26,180 bases of DNA from Fimbriimonadaceae bacterium (GCA_019694835.1 JAIBBE010000006.1:1-26180), one strand, 5' to 3'; positions 14,991 through 23,266 are shown, counted from the stretch's first letter. Notes: a model not told the origin generated them from the sequence alone. Numbers and translations are program-made.

Positions 14991-16100
14991 ATGCGCAAGG
15001 ACAATATCTACGTCACTCAACCGTCTCTACCCCCGCTGGAGGAGTTCATTCCCTATCTCGAGCGAATCTGGGCGAACAGGATCCTTACCAATGGCGGCCC
15101 CTTTCACCAGGAGCTGGAGCAGACGCTCTGCGATCACCTCGGCGTGGGGTTCATCTCCCTGTTCACCAACGCGACGATCGGCCTGGTCACCGCGCTCCAA
15201 ACCCTGAGAATCACCGGGGAGGTCATAACCACGCCCTTCTCCTTCGTCGCGACCTCGCACTCACTGCTCTGGAACGGGATCAAGCCGGTGTTTGTGGACG
15301 TCGATCCCGAGAACCTGAACCTCGATCCCGCGAAGGTCGAGGCCGCCATTACGCCGCACACCACCGCCATCATGCCCGTGCACTGTTATGGAACCCCCTG
15401 CGACGTGGCGGCGATTCAGAAGATCGCTGACAACTACAACCTGAAGGTCGTCTACGACGCGGCGCATGCCTTTGGCGTGAGAGACCAGGGCGGAAGCATT
15501 CTGCGGCATGGCGACCTCTCGGTGCTGAGTTTTCACGCCACCAAGGTCTTCAATACCTTCGAAGGCGGTGCGATCGTCTCTCCCGATGCCAAGACGAAGA
15601 TTCGAATCGACCAGTTGAAGAATTTCGGACACGTGGGCGAGGTGAGGGTAGTCGCTCCCGGCATCAACGGAAAGATGAGCGAGTTCAATGCCGCGCTCGG
15701 CTTGCTGCAGCTGAAGTACATCGGCCAGGCGCTCGCGCGGCGAAGGAGCATTGACCTCGCCTACCGCGAACGGCTGGGTGAAATCAAGGGAATCCGTTGC
15801 CTGGGCCGGCCCCACGACATCGTGGCGAACTATGCCTACTTTCCGATTCTTGTCGATTCGGATTACCCAATCAGCAGGGACGACCTCTATCAGCAGCTCA
15901 AGGATCGGGGTATTCATCCGCGCCGCTACTTCTACCCGCTGATTTCCGACTTTCCCATGTATCGCGGCCTGGTGTCGGCCGACCGGAAGAATCTGCCCGT
16001 GGCTGCCGCGGCCGCATCCAGGGTTCTCTGCCTGCCGATCTATCCCGATCTGGATCTGTCAGTGGTCGAGGAAGTGTGTACATTCATGGCCAGCCGGTGA
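14991..16100 (+). CDS. DegT/DnrJ/EryC1/StrS-family sugar aminotransferase
   Basis: A 369-residue PLP enzyme that should transfer an amino group to a keto-sugar nucleotide, making an amino(deoxy) sugar. The PLP lysine is Lys185 in SFHATKVFNTFEGG, and the cofactor-ring aspartate is Asp156 in VVYDAAHAFG. NRILTNGGPFHQELEQ at the N-terminus and MPVHCYGTPCD are family hallmarks. Length is standard. The frame stays open upstream to 14850, but homology-like sequence starts at the ATG 14991 (MRKDNIYVTQ); GAGGA lies about 13 nt before it. It heads a tight plus-strand operon with WbqC-like, propeller and acetyltransferase-methyltransferase genes, suggesting its amino sugar is then acylated or otherwise modified by them. 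The 3-keto or 4-keto substrate cannot be read from sequence. Confidence 0.93.
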   Translation: MRKDNIYVTQPSLPPLEEFIPYLERIWANRILTNGGPFHQELEQTLCDHLGVGFISLFTNATIGLVTALQTLRITGEVITTPFSFVATSHSLLWNGIKPVFVDVDPENLNLDPAKVEAAITPHTTAIMPVHCYGTPCDVAAIQKIADNYNLKVVYDAAHAFGVRDQGGSILRHGDLSVLSFHATKVFNTFEGGAIVSPDAKTKIRIDQLKNFGHVGEVRVVAPGINGKMSEFNAALGLLQLKYIGQALARRRSIDLAYRERLGEIKGIRCLGRPHDIVANYAYFPILVDSDYPISRDDLYQQLKDRGIHPRRYFYPLISDFPMYRGLVSADRKNLPVAAAAASRVLCLPIYPDLDLSVVEEVCTFMASR

Positions 16101-16143
16101 ATGCGGGAGTGAGGCGTGAGCCGAGGCTCGGTAGAGGGGCATC

Positions 16144-16842
16144 ATGAGGGTCGCCATCATGCAGCCCTACTTCTTCCCCTACCTCGGGTACTTTCAGCTC
16201 ATCGGAGCGGTTGACCTCTTCATCGTGTACGACAACATCAAGTACACGAAGAAGGGTTGGATCAACCGCAATCGCATTCTGCAGAACGGCAAGGATGTGG
16301 CCTTCTCCTTGCCCTTGAGGAACGCCTCGGACTCCCTCCACGTATGCCAGCGGGAACTGGCGGCCGACTTCAGCCCCCAGAAACTCCTCAGTCAGATCAA
16401 GGGGACATACCGGCGCGCGAGGTATTTTTCGGAGACCTATGCATTGGTCGAGAGAATCTGCACCTACGACGACGCGAATCTGTTTCGTTTCCTCCACCAT
16501 TCGTTGGTGCGGGTTTGCGAGCATCTGGAGATTCCAACCAGATTCAACATCTCTTCGCAGATAGACATTGATCATGGCCTCAAGAATCAGGAAAAGGTCC
16601 TTGCCCTGTGTCACGCCGTAGGCGGCACGACCTACGTGAATTCAATCGGCGGCGTGGACCTCTATTCGAAGGATGTCTTCCGGCAGGAAGGGGTCGACCT
16701 GCGATTCCTGAGGGCCCGGCCCTTCGAATACCGGCAGTTCGGCGATGCATTCGTGCCCTGGTTGTCCATCATCGACGTGTTGATGTTCAACGCACCCGAG
16801 ACCGTTCGGACCTGGGTCCTTTCAGGCTATGAGCTCCTCTAA
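16144..16842 (+). CDS. WbqC-like family protein
   Basis: A 232-residue protein with the WbqC-family N-terminal signature MQPYFFPYLGYFQLIGAVDL (residues 6-25), followed by YDNIKYTKKGWINRNRI. The NSIGGVDLY and FVPWLSIIDVLMFN segments near the end are also family features. WbqC-like proteins are common in O-antigen and capsule loci beside sugar aminotransferases, but as far as I know their reaction is not firmly established; an acyl-transfer role on an amino sugar is the working idea. AGAGG sits about 8 nt before the ATG at 16144, a good ribosome site. The 3' end overlaps the next gene by 14 nt. No signal peptide or membrane span, so it is cytoplasmic. Confidence 0.9.
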   Translation: MRVAIMQPYFFPYLGYFQLIGAVDLFIVYDNIKYTKKGWINRNRILQNGKDVAFSLPLRNASDSLHVCQRELAADFSPQKLLSQIKGTYRRARYFSETYALVERICTYDDANLFRFLHHSLVRVCEHLEIPTRFNISSQIDIDHGLKNQEKVLALCHAVGGTTYVNSIGGVDLYSKDVFRQEGVDLRFLRARPFEYRQFGDAFVPWLSIIDVLMFNAPETVRTWVLSGYELL

Positions 16843-17809
16843 GCCAGGTTTCGCATGGAGGAAGATGGGGAAGGTCTTCACGCCCCAGGAAACCTCGGGA
16901 CGGGAGTGGTTGAAGGAGTTTGCTCAGGCGCCGGCCACCCTCGTTTTCGACGACTTTGTTCGTGTCTATTTTTCCTGTCGTCCGCCCGCAGACCTGACCG
17001 GCCAGTACGTGAGCTACTCCGCCTATGTTGATCTTGATCGGGCCAACCTGTTCAAGATTCGACGGCTAGCCGAGCGACCCATCCTCGAGTTGGGCGGCTT
17101 GGGCGAGTTCGACGAGTTTGGCACTTACCCCGTGTCCGTGATTCGCCACGACGATGAGATTCGCGCCTACTACGGGGGTTGGACACGCTGCGAATCCGTA
17201 CCCTTCAATGTGGCGATCGGGGTGGCCACGAGCCGCGATGGCGGTCACACGTTCAAGAAGCTGGGTCAGGGGCCGGTTCTGTCGTATTCACCAGACGAGC
17301 CCTTCGTGCTCAGCGGTCCCAAGATTCGGCGCTTCGACAACACCTGGTACATGTGGTACATCGCAGGGCGAAAGTGGAAAGTTGTCGATGGCCGGGCCGA
17401 GCCCGTTTACAAGATCCGCATGGCCTCGTCCACAGACGGGCTTAGCTGGAAGAAGCTCAACCGGGATCTGATCGAGAGCCGGGTGGAGCCGGACGAGGCG
17501 CAGGCCAGCCCGGACGTATTCCATGCGAATGGCAAGTACCACATGTTCTTCTGCTATCGGTATAGCAGTGGTTATCGAGGCAAGGAATTCGGCTACCGAA
17601 TAGGCTATGCCTCGAGCACCAACCTGACCGACTGGTCGCGGGACGATGCGAAGGCAGGCATCGATGTATCGCGCGATGGCTGGGACGCCGAGATGGTGAG
17701 CTATCCGCATGTCTTCGAAGTGGATGGGAAACTGTGGCTGGCCTATCTCGGAGATCAGGTGGGTCGCTACGGCTTCGGCCTCGCAGTCTTGGATGGGCAC
17801 CTCACTTGA
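16829..17809 (+). CDS. Beta-propeller glycosidase-like protein, copy 1
   Basis: A 326-residue cytoplasmic protein with repeating propeller-blade motifs of the GH43/GH130-like type: FVRVYFSCR, YYGGWTRC, AIGVATSRDGGHTF, TWYMWYIAGRKW, YKIRMASSTDGLSW, KYHMFFCYRY, YRIGYASSTNLTDW, and WDAEMVSYPHVF near the end with GRYGFGLAVL. Proteins of this sort are recurrent in polysaccharide loci but lack a proven reaction. No signal peptide is present, so it is unlikely to be a secreted hydrolase; a role in sugar nucleotide or lipid-linked glycan metabolism is inferred. Its start overlaps the WbqC-like gene by 14 nt and its stop overlaps or abuts the start of a paralogue with the same motifs in the same order. 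Catalytic residues cannot be assigned with confidence. Confidence 0.82.
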   Translation: MSSSKPGFAWRKMGKVFTPQETSGREWLKEFAQAPATLVFDDFVRVYFSCRPPADLTGQYVSYSAYVDLDRANLFKIRRLAERPILELGGLGEFDEFGTYPVSVIRHDDEIRAYYGGWTRCESVPFNVAIGVATSRDGGHTFKKLGQGPVLSYSPDEPFVLSGPKIRRFDNTWYMWYIAGRKWKVVDGRAEPVYKIRMASSTDGLSWKKLNRDLIESRVEPDEAQASPDVFHANGKYHMFFCYRYSSGYRGKEFGYRIGYASSTNLTDWSRDDAKAGIDVSRDGWDAEMVSYPHVFEVDGKLWLAYLGDQVGRYGFGLAVLDGHLT

Positions 17810-17820
17810 CCAGGCCGGGG

Positions 17821-18777
17821 ATGGCGTGGCGGAAGCTCGGAAGGATCTTTGACCCGACGGAGCATCAGCCCAGGGGCATCGTTGGCTTCGCACAGTCGCC
17901 TCAGGCCCTGGTGTTCGAGACATTTGTACGCATCTATTTCTCCACACGTTCCAGGGATCCCGGCAACGGGAAATATCTCAGCCACATCGCGTTCGCGGAT
18001 TTTGAAAAGAATCTCCGTGACCTGATCCGTGTGAACTGTGAGCCGGTCATCCCCCTTGGCGAGCTTGGCTGTTTCGACGAGCACGGCATTTTTCCGATGA
18101 ATGTCCTTCGCCGCGGGCGGGAGGTTTATGGCTATACCTGCGGATGGAATCGCCGAGTGTCCGTATCGGTCGATACGGCTATCGGCCTCGCCATCAGCCG
18201 TGACGACGGCCTTACCTTCGAGCGCATCGGCGCCGGACCCGTTCTCGCCGCCTCGCTGCGCGAGCCGTGCCTGGTCGGCGATCCGTTCGTCAGGATCATT
18301 GATGGGCTATTTCACATGTGGTACATCTTTGGCACGGGCTGGAAGAGGTTTGAGCCCTCAGCCGCGCCGGACCGCACTTACAAGATCGGTCATGCCACTT
18401 CCGCGGATGGAATCAACTGGGTCAAGGAAGAGGCTCGGGCCATCATCGAAAATCGTCTTGGCCCGGACGAGAGCCAGGCGCTGCCGACGGTGATCGATAT
18501 CGACGGCAGCTACCACATGTTCTTCTGCTATCGCCAGTCATCCGATTTCAGGACCAACCCTGATAGAGCCTACCGGATCGGGCACGCGTACTCGGCCGAT
18601 CTTGTCGACTGGGTGCGTGATGACGACAATCCCTCGCTTGCGGTGACGCCGGGGACGTGGGACAGCGACATGCTCTGTTATCCACACGTCTTTCGGTGCG
18701 ATGGCCAAGTCTATCTTCTCTATAACGGGAATGAGTTCGGGCGATATGGCTTCGGGCTCGCGGCTCTGGAGCGATGA
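17821..18777 (+). CDS. Beta-propeller glycosidase-like protein, copy 2
   Basis: A 318-residue paralogue of the preceding gene. Corresponding motifs: MAWRKLGRIFDP against FAWRKMGKVFTP, FVRIYFSTR, AIGLAISRDDGLTF, LFHMWYIFGTGW, YKIGHATSADGINW, YHMFFCYRQ, YRIGHAYSADLVDW, WDSDMLCYPHVF and GRYGFGLAAL. The two are clearly diverged, so this is an old duplication with separate roles rather than a recent copy. A TTG start at 17806 would overlap the previous stop (TTGA) and add five residues; ATG 17821 is chosen because it begins exactly at the conserved W-R-K block. The stop overlaps the next gene (ATGA). Like copy 1 it has no signal peptide. Function unknown. Confidence 0.82.
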   Translation: MAWRKLGRIFDPTEHQPRGIVGFAQSPQALVFETFVRIYFSTRSRDPGNGKYLSHIAFADFEKNLRDLIRVNCEPVIPLGELGCFDEHGIFPMNVLRRGREVYGYTCGWNRRVSVSVDTAIGLAISRDDGLTFERIGAGPVLAASLREPCLVGDPFVRIIDGLFHMWYIFGTGWKRFEPSAAPDRTYKIGHATSADGINWVKEEARAIIENRLGPDESQALPTVIDIDGSYHMFFCYRQSSDFRTNPDRAYRIGHAYSADLVDWVRDDDNPSLAVTPGTWDSDMLCYPHVFRCDGQVYLLYNGNEFGRYGFGLAALER

Positions 18778-19973
18778 GCGGCCCTGTTGTCTACGAGCAT
18801 AACAAGGCCGCCGAGGCCGACCTGGCGGGCCATCTGCGTGCATGCGACGCCAGCTTCATTCCGCCCCTGAGCGGCCGCGTCAACATCGACGAATACGCTC
18901 ACAAGATCTTCCAACACGCAAACCGCTTCGAGGCCTGGGCGGAAGGCGTCCTGGTTGGCCTCGTCGCGGCCTACAGCAATGACGAAGCCACTCGCGCAGC
19001 CCACATCACGAGCGTGAGCGTGTTGAGCGCCTGGACCGGCAGGGGGATTGCCGCGGATCTGATGAGGCAGTCCCTCGCCCACGCGAGGCGGGTGGGAATG
19101 CGGCAGATCGGCCTCGAAGTCGCGGGCGATAATGCCCCCGCCATCAAGCTATACGAGAAGCTAGGCTTCGTTGCGGGGCAGACGACGCCGGCTTCGATCA
19201 GGATGAGTCTGTCTCTGGAGAGCGGTGGAAATATGCGCGACTACAACACAGAGATGAGAGATACGGGAAGCAGGCAATATGCCTACAGCTTCGACTTCGA
19301 CGTGATGCACCCCTACATGATTCGGTCCTTTGAACCGTTCTTCAGAAAGGGCAGTCTGCTCGAGCTGGGCAGCTTTAAGGGCGACTTCACTGGACGATTC
19401 CTGCCCTACAGCGACGACATTACCTGCGTCGAGGCTTCGGACGTAGCCATATCGGAGGCGAGAAAGAAGCTGGGGAATCGAGTGACGTTCGTAAACAGTC
19501 TCTTTGAGACGGCCACGCTCCCCAAACGATACGACAACGTTGTCTTGACCCACGTCCTGGAACACCTGGATGATCCAGTTCGGTTACTGAGGCGAATCAA
19601 TGACGAGTGGCTAGCCGACAAGGGACGTCTGTTCCTGGTATGCCCTAACGCTAACGCACCGTCCAGGCAAATAGCAGTCAAAATTGGGATCATTTCTCAC
19701 AATGCGGCCGTTACCGCTGCGGAAGAGGAGCACGGTCACCGTTGTACCTATAGCCTGGACACGCTGGAGAGAGATGCCGTTTCGGCGGGGCTGCGGGTGG
19801 TGCACAGGTCGGGGATCTTCTTCAAAGCCCTGGCCAATTTTCAATGGGATCGTCTCCTGCAAACAGATATCATCTCGAAGGAGTATCTGGACGGCTGCTA
19901 CAAGCTTGGGCAGCAATATCCGGACTTGTGCTCCAGCATCTTCCTGATGTGCGAGCGCGGGCCAGCACTGTGA
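18774..19973 (+). CDS. Fusion of GNAT N-acetyltransferase and SAM-dependent methyltransferase
   Basis: A 399-residue two-domain protein. Residues 1 to about 148 form a GNAT domain: VSVLSAWTGRGIAADLMRQS supplies the acetyl-CoA pyrophosphate loop (Q/RxxGxG/A-like), and GDNAPAIKLYEKLGFVAG the C-terminal motif. Residues from about 154 form a class I methyltransferase: SAM motif LLELGSFKGDFTG (195-207), then LTHVLEHLDDPVRLL. A linker of only about six residues joins them. The junction holds an ATG at 19233 (MRDYNTEMRD), a natural-looking methyltransferase start, with GGTGGA 3 nt upstream, so the second domain may also be made alone. The gene overlaps copy 2 of the propeller gene (ATGA). The likely job is N-acetylation of the amino sugar made by the aminotransferase, plus methylation of the same or a neighbouring residue (inference). 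Confidence 0.85.
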   Translation: MSGPVVYEHNKAAEADLAGHLRACDASFIPPLSGRVNIDEYAHKIFQHANRFEAWAEGVLVGLVAAYSNDEATRAAHITSVSVLSAWTGRGIAADLMRQSLAHARRVGMRQIGLEVAGDNAPAIKLYEKLGFVAGQTTPASIRMSLSLESGGNMRDYNTEMRDTGSRQYAYSFDFDVMHPYMIRSFEPFFRKGSLLELGSFKGDFTGRFLPYSDDITCVEASDVAISEARKKLGNRVTFVNSLFETATLPKRYDNVVLTHVLEHLDDPVRLLRRINDEWLADKGRLFLVCPNANAPSRQIAVKIGIISHNAAVTAAEEEHGHRCTYSLDTLERDAVSAGLRVVHRSGIFFKALANFQWDRLLQTDIISKEYLDGCYKLGQQYPDLCSSIFLMCERGPAL

Positions 19974-20007
19974 GTGGAGACCGCCCGAAAGCCTGCAGCA
20001 ATCATTC

Positions 20008-20028
20008 CTGGACCGTGCTCCGGTCCAG
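20008..20028 (+). terminator. Hairpin after the aminotransferase operon, no U-tract
   Basis: CTGGACCG and CGGTCCAG form an 8-bp perfect stem with a 5-nt loop, 35 nt after the preceding stop codon. The position suits a transcription terminator, but no run of T follows, so it would be a non-canonical or Rho-assisted site, or an mRNA 3' stabiliser. Confidence 0.35.
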
Positions 20029-20144
20029 AAACACGGAGTCTCTGTACCTCTCTTGAGGTGTCCACTAGCATCTTTTACGCGGTGTCGACCTATGGCAGAC
20101 TATGCAAGTCTCGTGCTTCTTGCCGTTTGCTCGCATGACGGTAT

Positions 20145-20260
20145 CTTCCTCTTGAGCTCTTTATCGATGCCCAACGCTTCGATCAATGTGCCGTCAGCCG
20201 AAAAGTGATCCGAAGACACCATCCGCCGCAGGCTCGCGCTCTCAATTGATAGCTCAAGCG
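20145..20260 (-). pseudogene. Remnant of an IS5-like transposase
   Basis: On the minus strand the conceptual peptide contains LRRMVSSDHFSADGTLIEA, closely matching the conserved DDE transposase stretch (usually followed by WASxKSF) of IS5-type elements. Here the following residues read LGIDKELKRK. Removing one T near 20174 and restoring one T near 20157 turns this into WASIKSFKRK, the expected sequence. The piece thus carries a +1 and a -1 shift about 18 nt apart, and no flanking transposase sequence or terminal repeats are evident. It is a dead fragment. It suggests an insertion sequence once sat between the operon ending at 19973 and the gene at 20336. Family call by motif only. Confidence 0.68.
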
Positions 20261-20335
20261 AGACTGTGCTTTGGGACCGTTGGCTCGTTCCTGGCGCCAT
20301 CGGCGTGCGCCTGACGAGTTGCGCTAGAGGTACGA

Positions 20336-21943
20336 ATGACAGGGACACCAAGTGTGGGATCGGGGCAGACCGCAGTCTCCAGGCGGCACGCCAACGGTCA
20401 CGAAGTGTTTGCGCTCTTCTGTGCCCTGACTAGTCTGACAATAGTTGGCCTCCGGATTTGGTCGGTCCGCGACCTGCCACTTGGCTGGGACGAGGTTGAC
20501 TATGCCCAGGCAGCTGGCTACGGGGTGCTGGCGAACGGGATGGGCACTCAAGAACTCAGCGCCCTGCAGTTTGCTGCCCTCGCGGGGAGCAGGTGGGGGC
20601 GGCCACTTGACCGAGTCGGATTGATGAGCGAGGAGCACGAGACGTTCTTCCTCCGCCACTTCCACCCTCCAGTGCCTGTCTATTACTGGTCCTTGGCAAG
20701 AGATCCGGACCCGGTGATCTTCGAACGTCATCTTCGCGTGGGCCAGGTCCTTCTGGCATGCATGGCGTTGCTGCTATGCGCCATCGCCCTACTGGCGACA
20801 CTTGGTCCGGGTGAGAGGCTGCTCAGCCTGGGTTTCCTTCCCATCTTGGCCGTCGGACCTCAGCCCATGGTCGCGTTCAAGGTCCTCAGTTTTCACGGCC
20901 CTTTCTCTGTGACCGCAGTCCTGCTCGTGGCCGCGACAGTTCACCTCGTACAGAAGCCCAGCCTTCGCTGGGCTGCGACCGTTGGCGCTGCTGCTGGACT
21001 CTGCGTTGCCACTCTCGAGACGGGAACCCTCCTCGTCGCGCTGGTTGTTGTCGCGACTTACTGTTCGGGCGGCGCTACAGTGCTGCTGCGCCACGCGCGG
21101 CCAATCGCAGCTGCACTGACAACAAGCCTGCTTGTTATCTGGCCGGGAATGATCCTCACGGGTGGCCCCCTTAAATCGTGGAGCATGTATGCGTATCGCG
21201 TCTTTCTTGCCGGCAACCGGGAGTACCAGGGTGTTTCACCTGCAACCTTTTGGACTGCCGAGGGCATCACCAATCCGGTACTCTTCGCCTTCGCCGCAAT
21301 CGCAGCCTTCGTGGTTGTGTGCTCCAACGGGAGACGGCAACACCTCGTGATTCCGGCGCTCGTCGCCACCGGGTACGGCCTCTTCATGACCCCTTTTGCC
21401 CTTAGCCCTTCTTATGTTTCGCCCGCGTTCACCCTCCTCTGGTACGCGGCAGCACAGGCCCTCGGCGAGGTCGCCGGTCGGATGACGCACCGACGGCAGA
21501 CCTTGGTTTGGCTGTGTTCATTGACGCTGGCCCTGGCCGGTCTGTGGAGAGACCTGCTCCGGTTTCCCTCGGAAGAGGCTGCGGCCCAAGAGCGAGCCAC
21601 CGCATCGCGGGCCGAACTCGAGCTGTTCAAGAGACAAATGGACCAAGACCCGAGAGCCGTGCTTCTGGAGGCGGGACATATACCGCGCTTCTACCTGCCC
21701 GCCCTTGCGGGCCGCATTGAACCCCTGCACGTGAAAGACGAGCGGGACCCCGGCTATTGGATTCGGCACGGCTACCTCTACGATTCCGTCCGCGAGTCGG
21801 TACAGGGCGGGCGGTTCGCCTGTGTAGGGTTATGGAAAGTTCGACCGTACGCCTCGAAGATGATGGACGAGATCGCTCGATGGGGCGCCAAGATCAGCGA
21901 TGTGGGGTCCTACAGGGTGGGATGTTTTCCAGCGCCGAAGTAG
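20336..21943 (+). CDS. Polytopic membrane protein, GT-C/GT39-like glycosyltransferase candidate
   Basis: A 535-residue protein with a hydrophobic first span (VFALFCALTSLTIVGLRIW) followed at once by LPLGWDEVDYAQAA. An acidic DE pair (Asp52/Glu53) in the first extracytoplasmic loop is the hallmark of GT-C enzymes such as ArnT and protein mannosyltransferases, which use polyprenyl-phosphate sugars in the periplasm. Around eight to ten further spans follow to about residue 405, then a soluble C-terminal domain of about 130 residues. Such an enzyme would add a side sugar after export. It starts at ATG 20336 with GAGG about 8 nt upstream and is convergent with the acyltransferase gene. It could instead be a non-catalytic membrane protein of the same fold; family assigned from topology and one motif. 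Confidence 0.7.
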   Translation: MTGTPSVGSGQTAVSRRHANGHEVFALFCALTSLTIVGLRIWSVRDLPLGWDEVDYAQAAGYGVLANGMGTQELSALQFAALAGSRWGRPLDRVGLMSEEHETFFLRHFHPPVPVYYWSLARDPDPVIFERHLRVGQVLLACMALLLCAIALLATLGPGERLLSLGFLPILAVGPQPMVAFKVLSFHGPFSVTAVLLVAATVHLVQKPSLRWAATVGAAAGLCVATLETGTLLVALVVVATYCSGGATVLLRHARPIAAALTTSLLVIWPGMILTGGPLKSWSMYAYRVFLAGNREYQGVSPATFWTAEGITNPVLFAFAAIAAFVVVCSNGRRQHLVIPALVATGYGLFMTPFALSPSYVSPAFTLLWYAAAQALGEVAGRMTHRRQTLVWLCSLTLALAGLWRDLLRFPSEEAAAQERATASRAELELFKRQMDQDPRAVLLEAGHIPRFYLPALAGRIEPLHVKDERDPGYWIRHGYLYDSVRESVQGGRFACVGLWKVRPYASKMMDEIARWGAKISDVGSYRVGCFPAPK

Positions 21944-22061
21944 GATGCGGCCCACGCCGTTCATAAGGTCGGCCACAACGACATGGCCAAGAGTTCCCTG
22001 GAGCGAAGGAAGGGGCGTGAGAGCCTATCGTTCTCGTTCCTGCACCGACGTTGTGTGACGG

Positions 22062-23183
22062 TCATTCTCGGCTGATGAATTGGAAGTGCGTCTTTAGCCG
22101 AAGGAACGGGCGTTCAAAGTACCGATAGCTCAACTCGCTCAGGAGGATGGTGATACTGAGAGCGGTGAGCGGAACAGCCAGAAGGACTTGCCAGAGCCCT
22201 TCTTCAAATCGGAGTAGCCCGAATAGCTGTAGGGCTGAGACATTGCCGATCATGTGAAGGCAATACATGCCGTAGGTGCGCTGGCCAAGGCGTGTTAGCA
22301 GACGGCTGCCCCCGGCCTTGAAGCGGGTTCCCGAGTAGTTCTGCTCAACAATAATCGCCGCAAAAACCAGGGCGGGCACGACACGGTCAAATGGGCGAAG
22401 GAAACTGAGGTCCAGAAAGAACACCGCTGCAGCGAGGATATACAGCCCACATATTGCCGCTGGCCGGAGCCTTGCGATCCGCTCTACGAAGGATCTGGAA
22501 TGCGTCGCTGCGTATGCTGCAAGTCCGCCGATGGCCATGTCCCCGATGAGGCCAAGGGTGTGGAATGTCAAGACGTCGTAGTTTGTTTGGGTGCAACGAA
22601 AGGCGATCGACGCTGCGAGGACGGAAAGCAGAATCCAAAGCTCGCGCCCGAGCGGAACAGCGGCAAGCAAGAAGGGCCAGGCCACATAGAACTGCTCTTC
22701 CACCGCGACCGACCAGAGGACCCCTAACACGCCCGCGTCCGGGAGCCCGTTCTTGATCACGTCGAAATTGCTCAGGAAGAGCAGATACATGATTGGATTC
22801 GCGGTCTCGTTTGGCTGGAGACCGGCGAGCCGCTTCAGAACAGGAAAACCGAGAAAGCCGAAGGCGACACAGGCCAGATAGAGCGGCCAGATGCGGAGCA
22901 TGCGTCGAACATAAAAGTAGCCAACATGGATTCCGCCGCGGCGTCCCTTCTCTTCCAACAGCAGGTATGTGATGAGGAAGCCGCTGAGAACAAAGAAGAA
23001 ATTGACGCCCAGATCGCCGTGGTGAAAAAATTGTCGGACCATCCGATAGGGCGCCGATTTCGCGATCTGCGCAGAATCCGTGTAGAAGGCGTGGAAGAGA
23101 AAGACAGCCAGAAAGCAGAAAAAACGCAGTCCGTCCAAGTTTGGAAAGGCAACCTTCATATGAGCCGTTTCTTTGGCAGGCAT
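22062..23183 (-). CDS. Acyltransferase-3 family membrane protein (OafA/YrhL-like)
   Basis: A 373-residue integral membrane O-acyltransferase, predicted to move acetyl or another acyl group onto polysaccharide sugars at the periplasmic side. Family features: FPNLDGLRFFCFLAVFLFHAF with His31 as the likely catalytic histidine, the GDLGVNFFFVLSGFLITYLLLEE block, the RRMLRIWPLYL arginine motif and WSVAVEEQFYVAWPFLL. About ten hydrophobic spans are visible, and there is no C-terminal SGNH domain. The ATG at 23183 is given; a second ATG at 23159 (MKVAFPNLDGLR) fits the family start at least as well and neither has a strong ribosome site. It stands alone on the minus strand, convergent with the GT-C candidate and divergent from the epimerase gene. 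Confidence 0.92.
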   Translation of the reverse strand: MPAKETAHMKVAFPNLDGLRFFCFLAVFLFHAFYTDSAQIAKSAPYRMVRQFFHHGDLGVNFFFVLSGFLITYLLLEEKGRRGGIHVGYFYVRRMLRIWPLYLACVAFGFLGFPVLKRLAGLQPNETANPIMYLLFLSNFDVIKNGLPDAGVLGVLWSVAVEEQFYVAWPFLLAAVPLGRELWILLSVLAASIAFRCTQTNYDVLTFHTLGLIGDMAIGGLAAYAATHSRSFVERIARLRPAAICGLYILAAAVFFLDLSFLRPFDRVVPALVFAAIIVEQNYSGTRFKAGGSRLLTRLGQRTYGMYCLHMIGNVSALQLFGLLRFEEGLWQVLLAVPLTALSITILLSELSYRYFERPFLRLKTHFQFISRE

Positions 23184-23266
23184 CGCTTTCGGAAAATCTT
23201 AACGGGGCAACGTCGGCCGAGCCCTGGCCGGGACTCATGGGCAATGGCCCGCTAGAATGAACTTCG

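Larger units (their letters stand above)
19974..20335. other. Intergenic region with hairpin and transposase remnant
   Basis: This 362-nt gap holds no intact gene. A hairpin at 20008-20028 follows the upstream operon, and a decayed transposase piece lies on the minus strand at about 20145-20260. The last part carries GAGG about 8 nt before the ATG at 20336, a usable ribosome site. No convincing promoter was seen. Confidence 0.6.

Noticed and set aside
16829..18777. Propeller proteins as secreted polysaccharide hydrolases
   Set aside because: Neither start region has a signal peptide, and they are embedded in a cytoplasmic biosynthetic operon.
20100..20351. Minus-strand 83-codon ORF as a genuine small gene
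   Set aside because: Its only recognisable part is a frameshifted transposase segment, and its start overlaps the beginning of the gene at 20336.
21974..22055. 7-bp inverted repeat CACAACG/CGTTGTG between the convergent genes as a terminator
   Set aside because: The arms are 68 nt apart, unextended, and not followed by a T-run.
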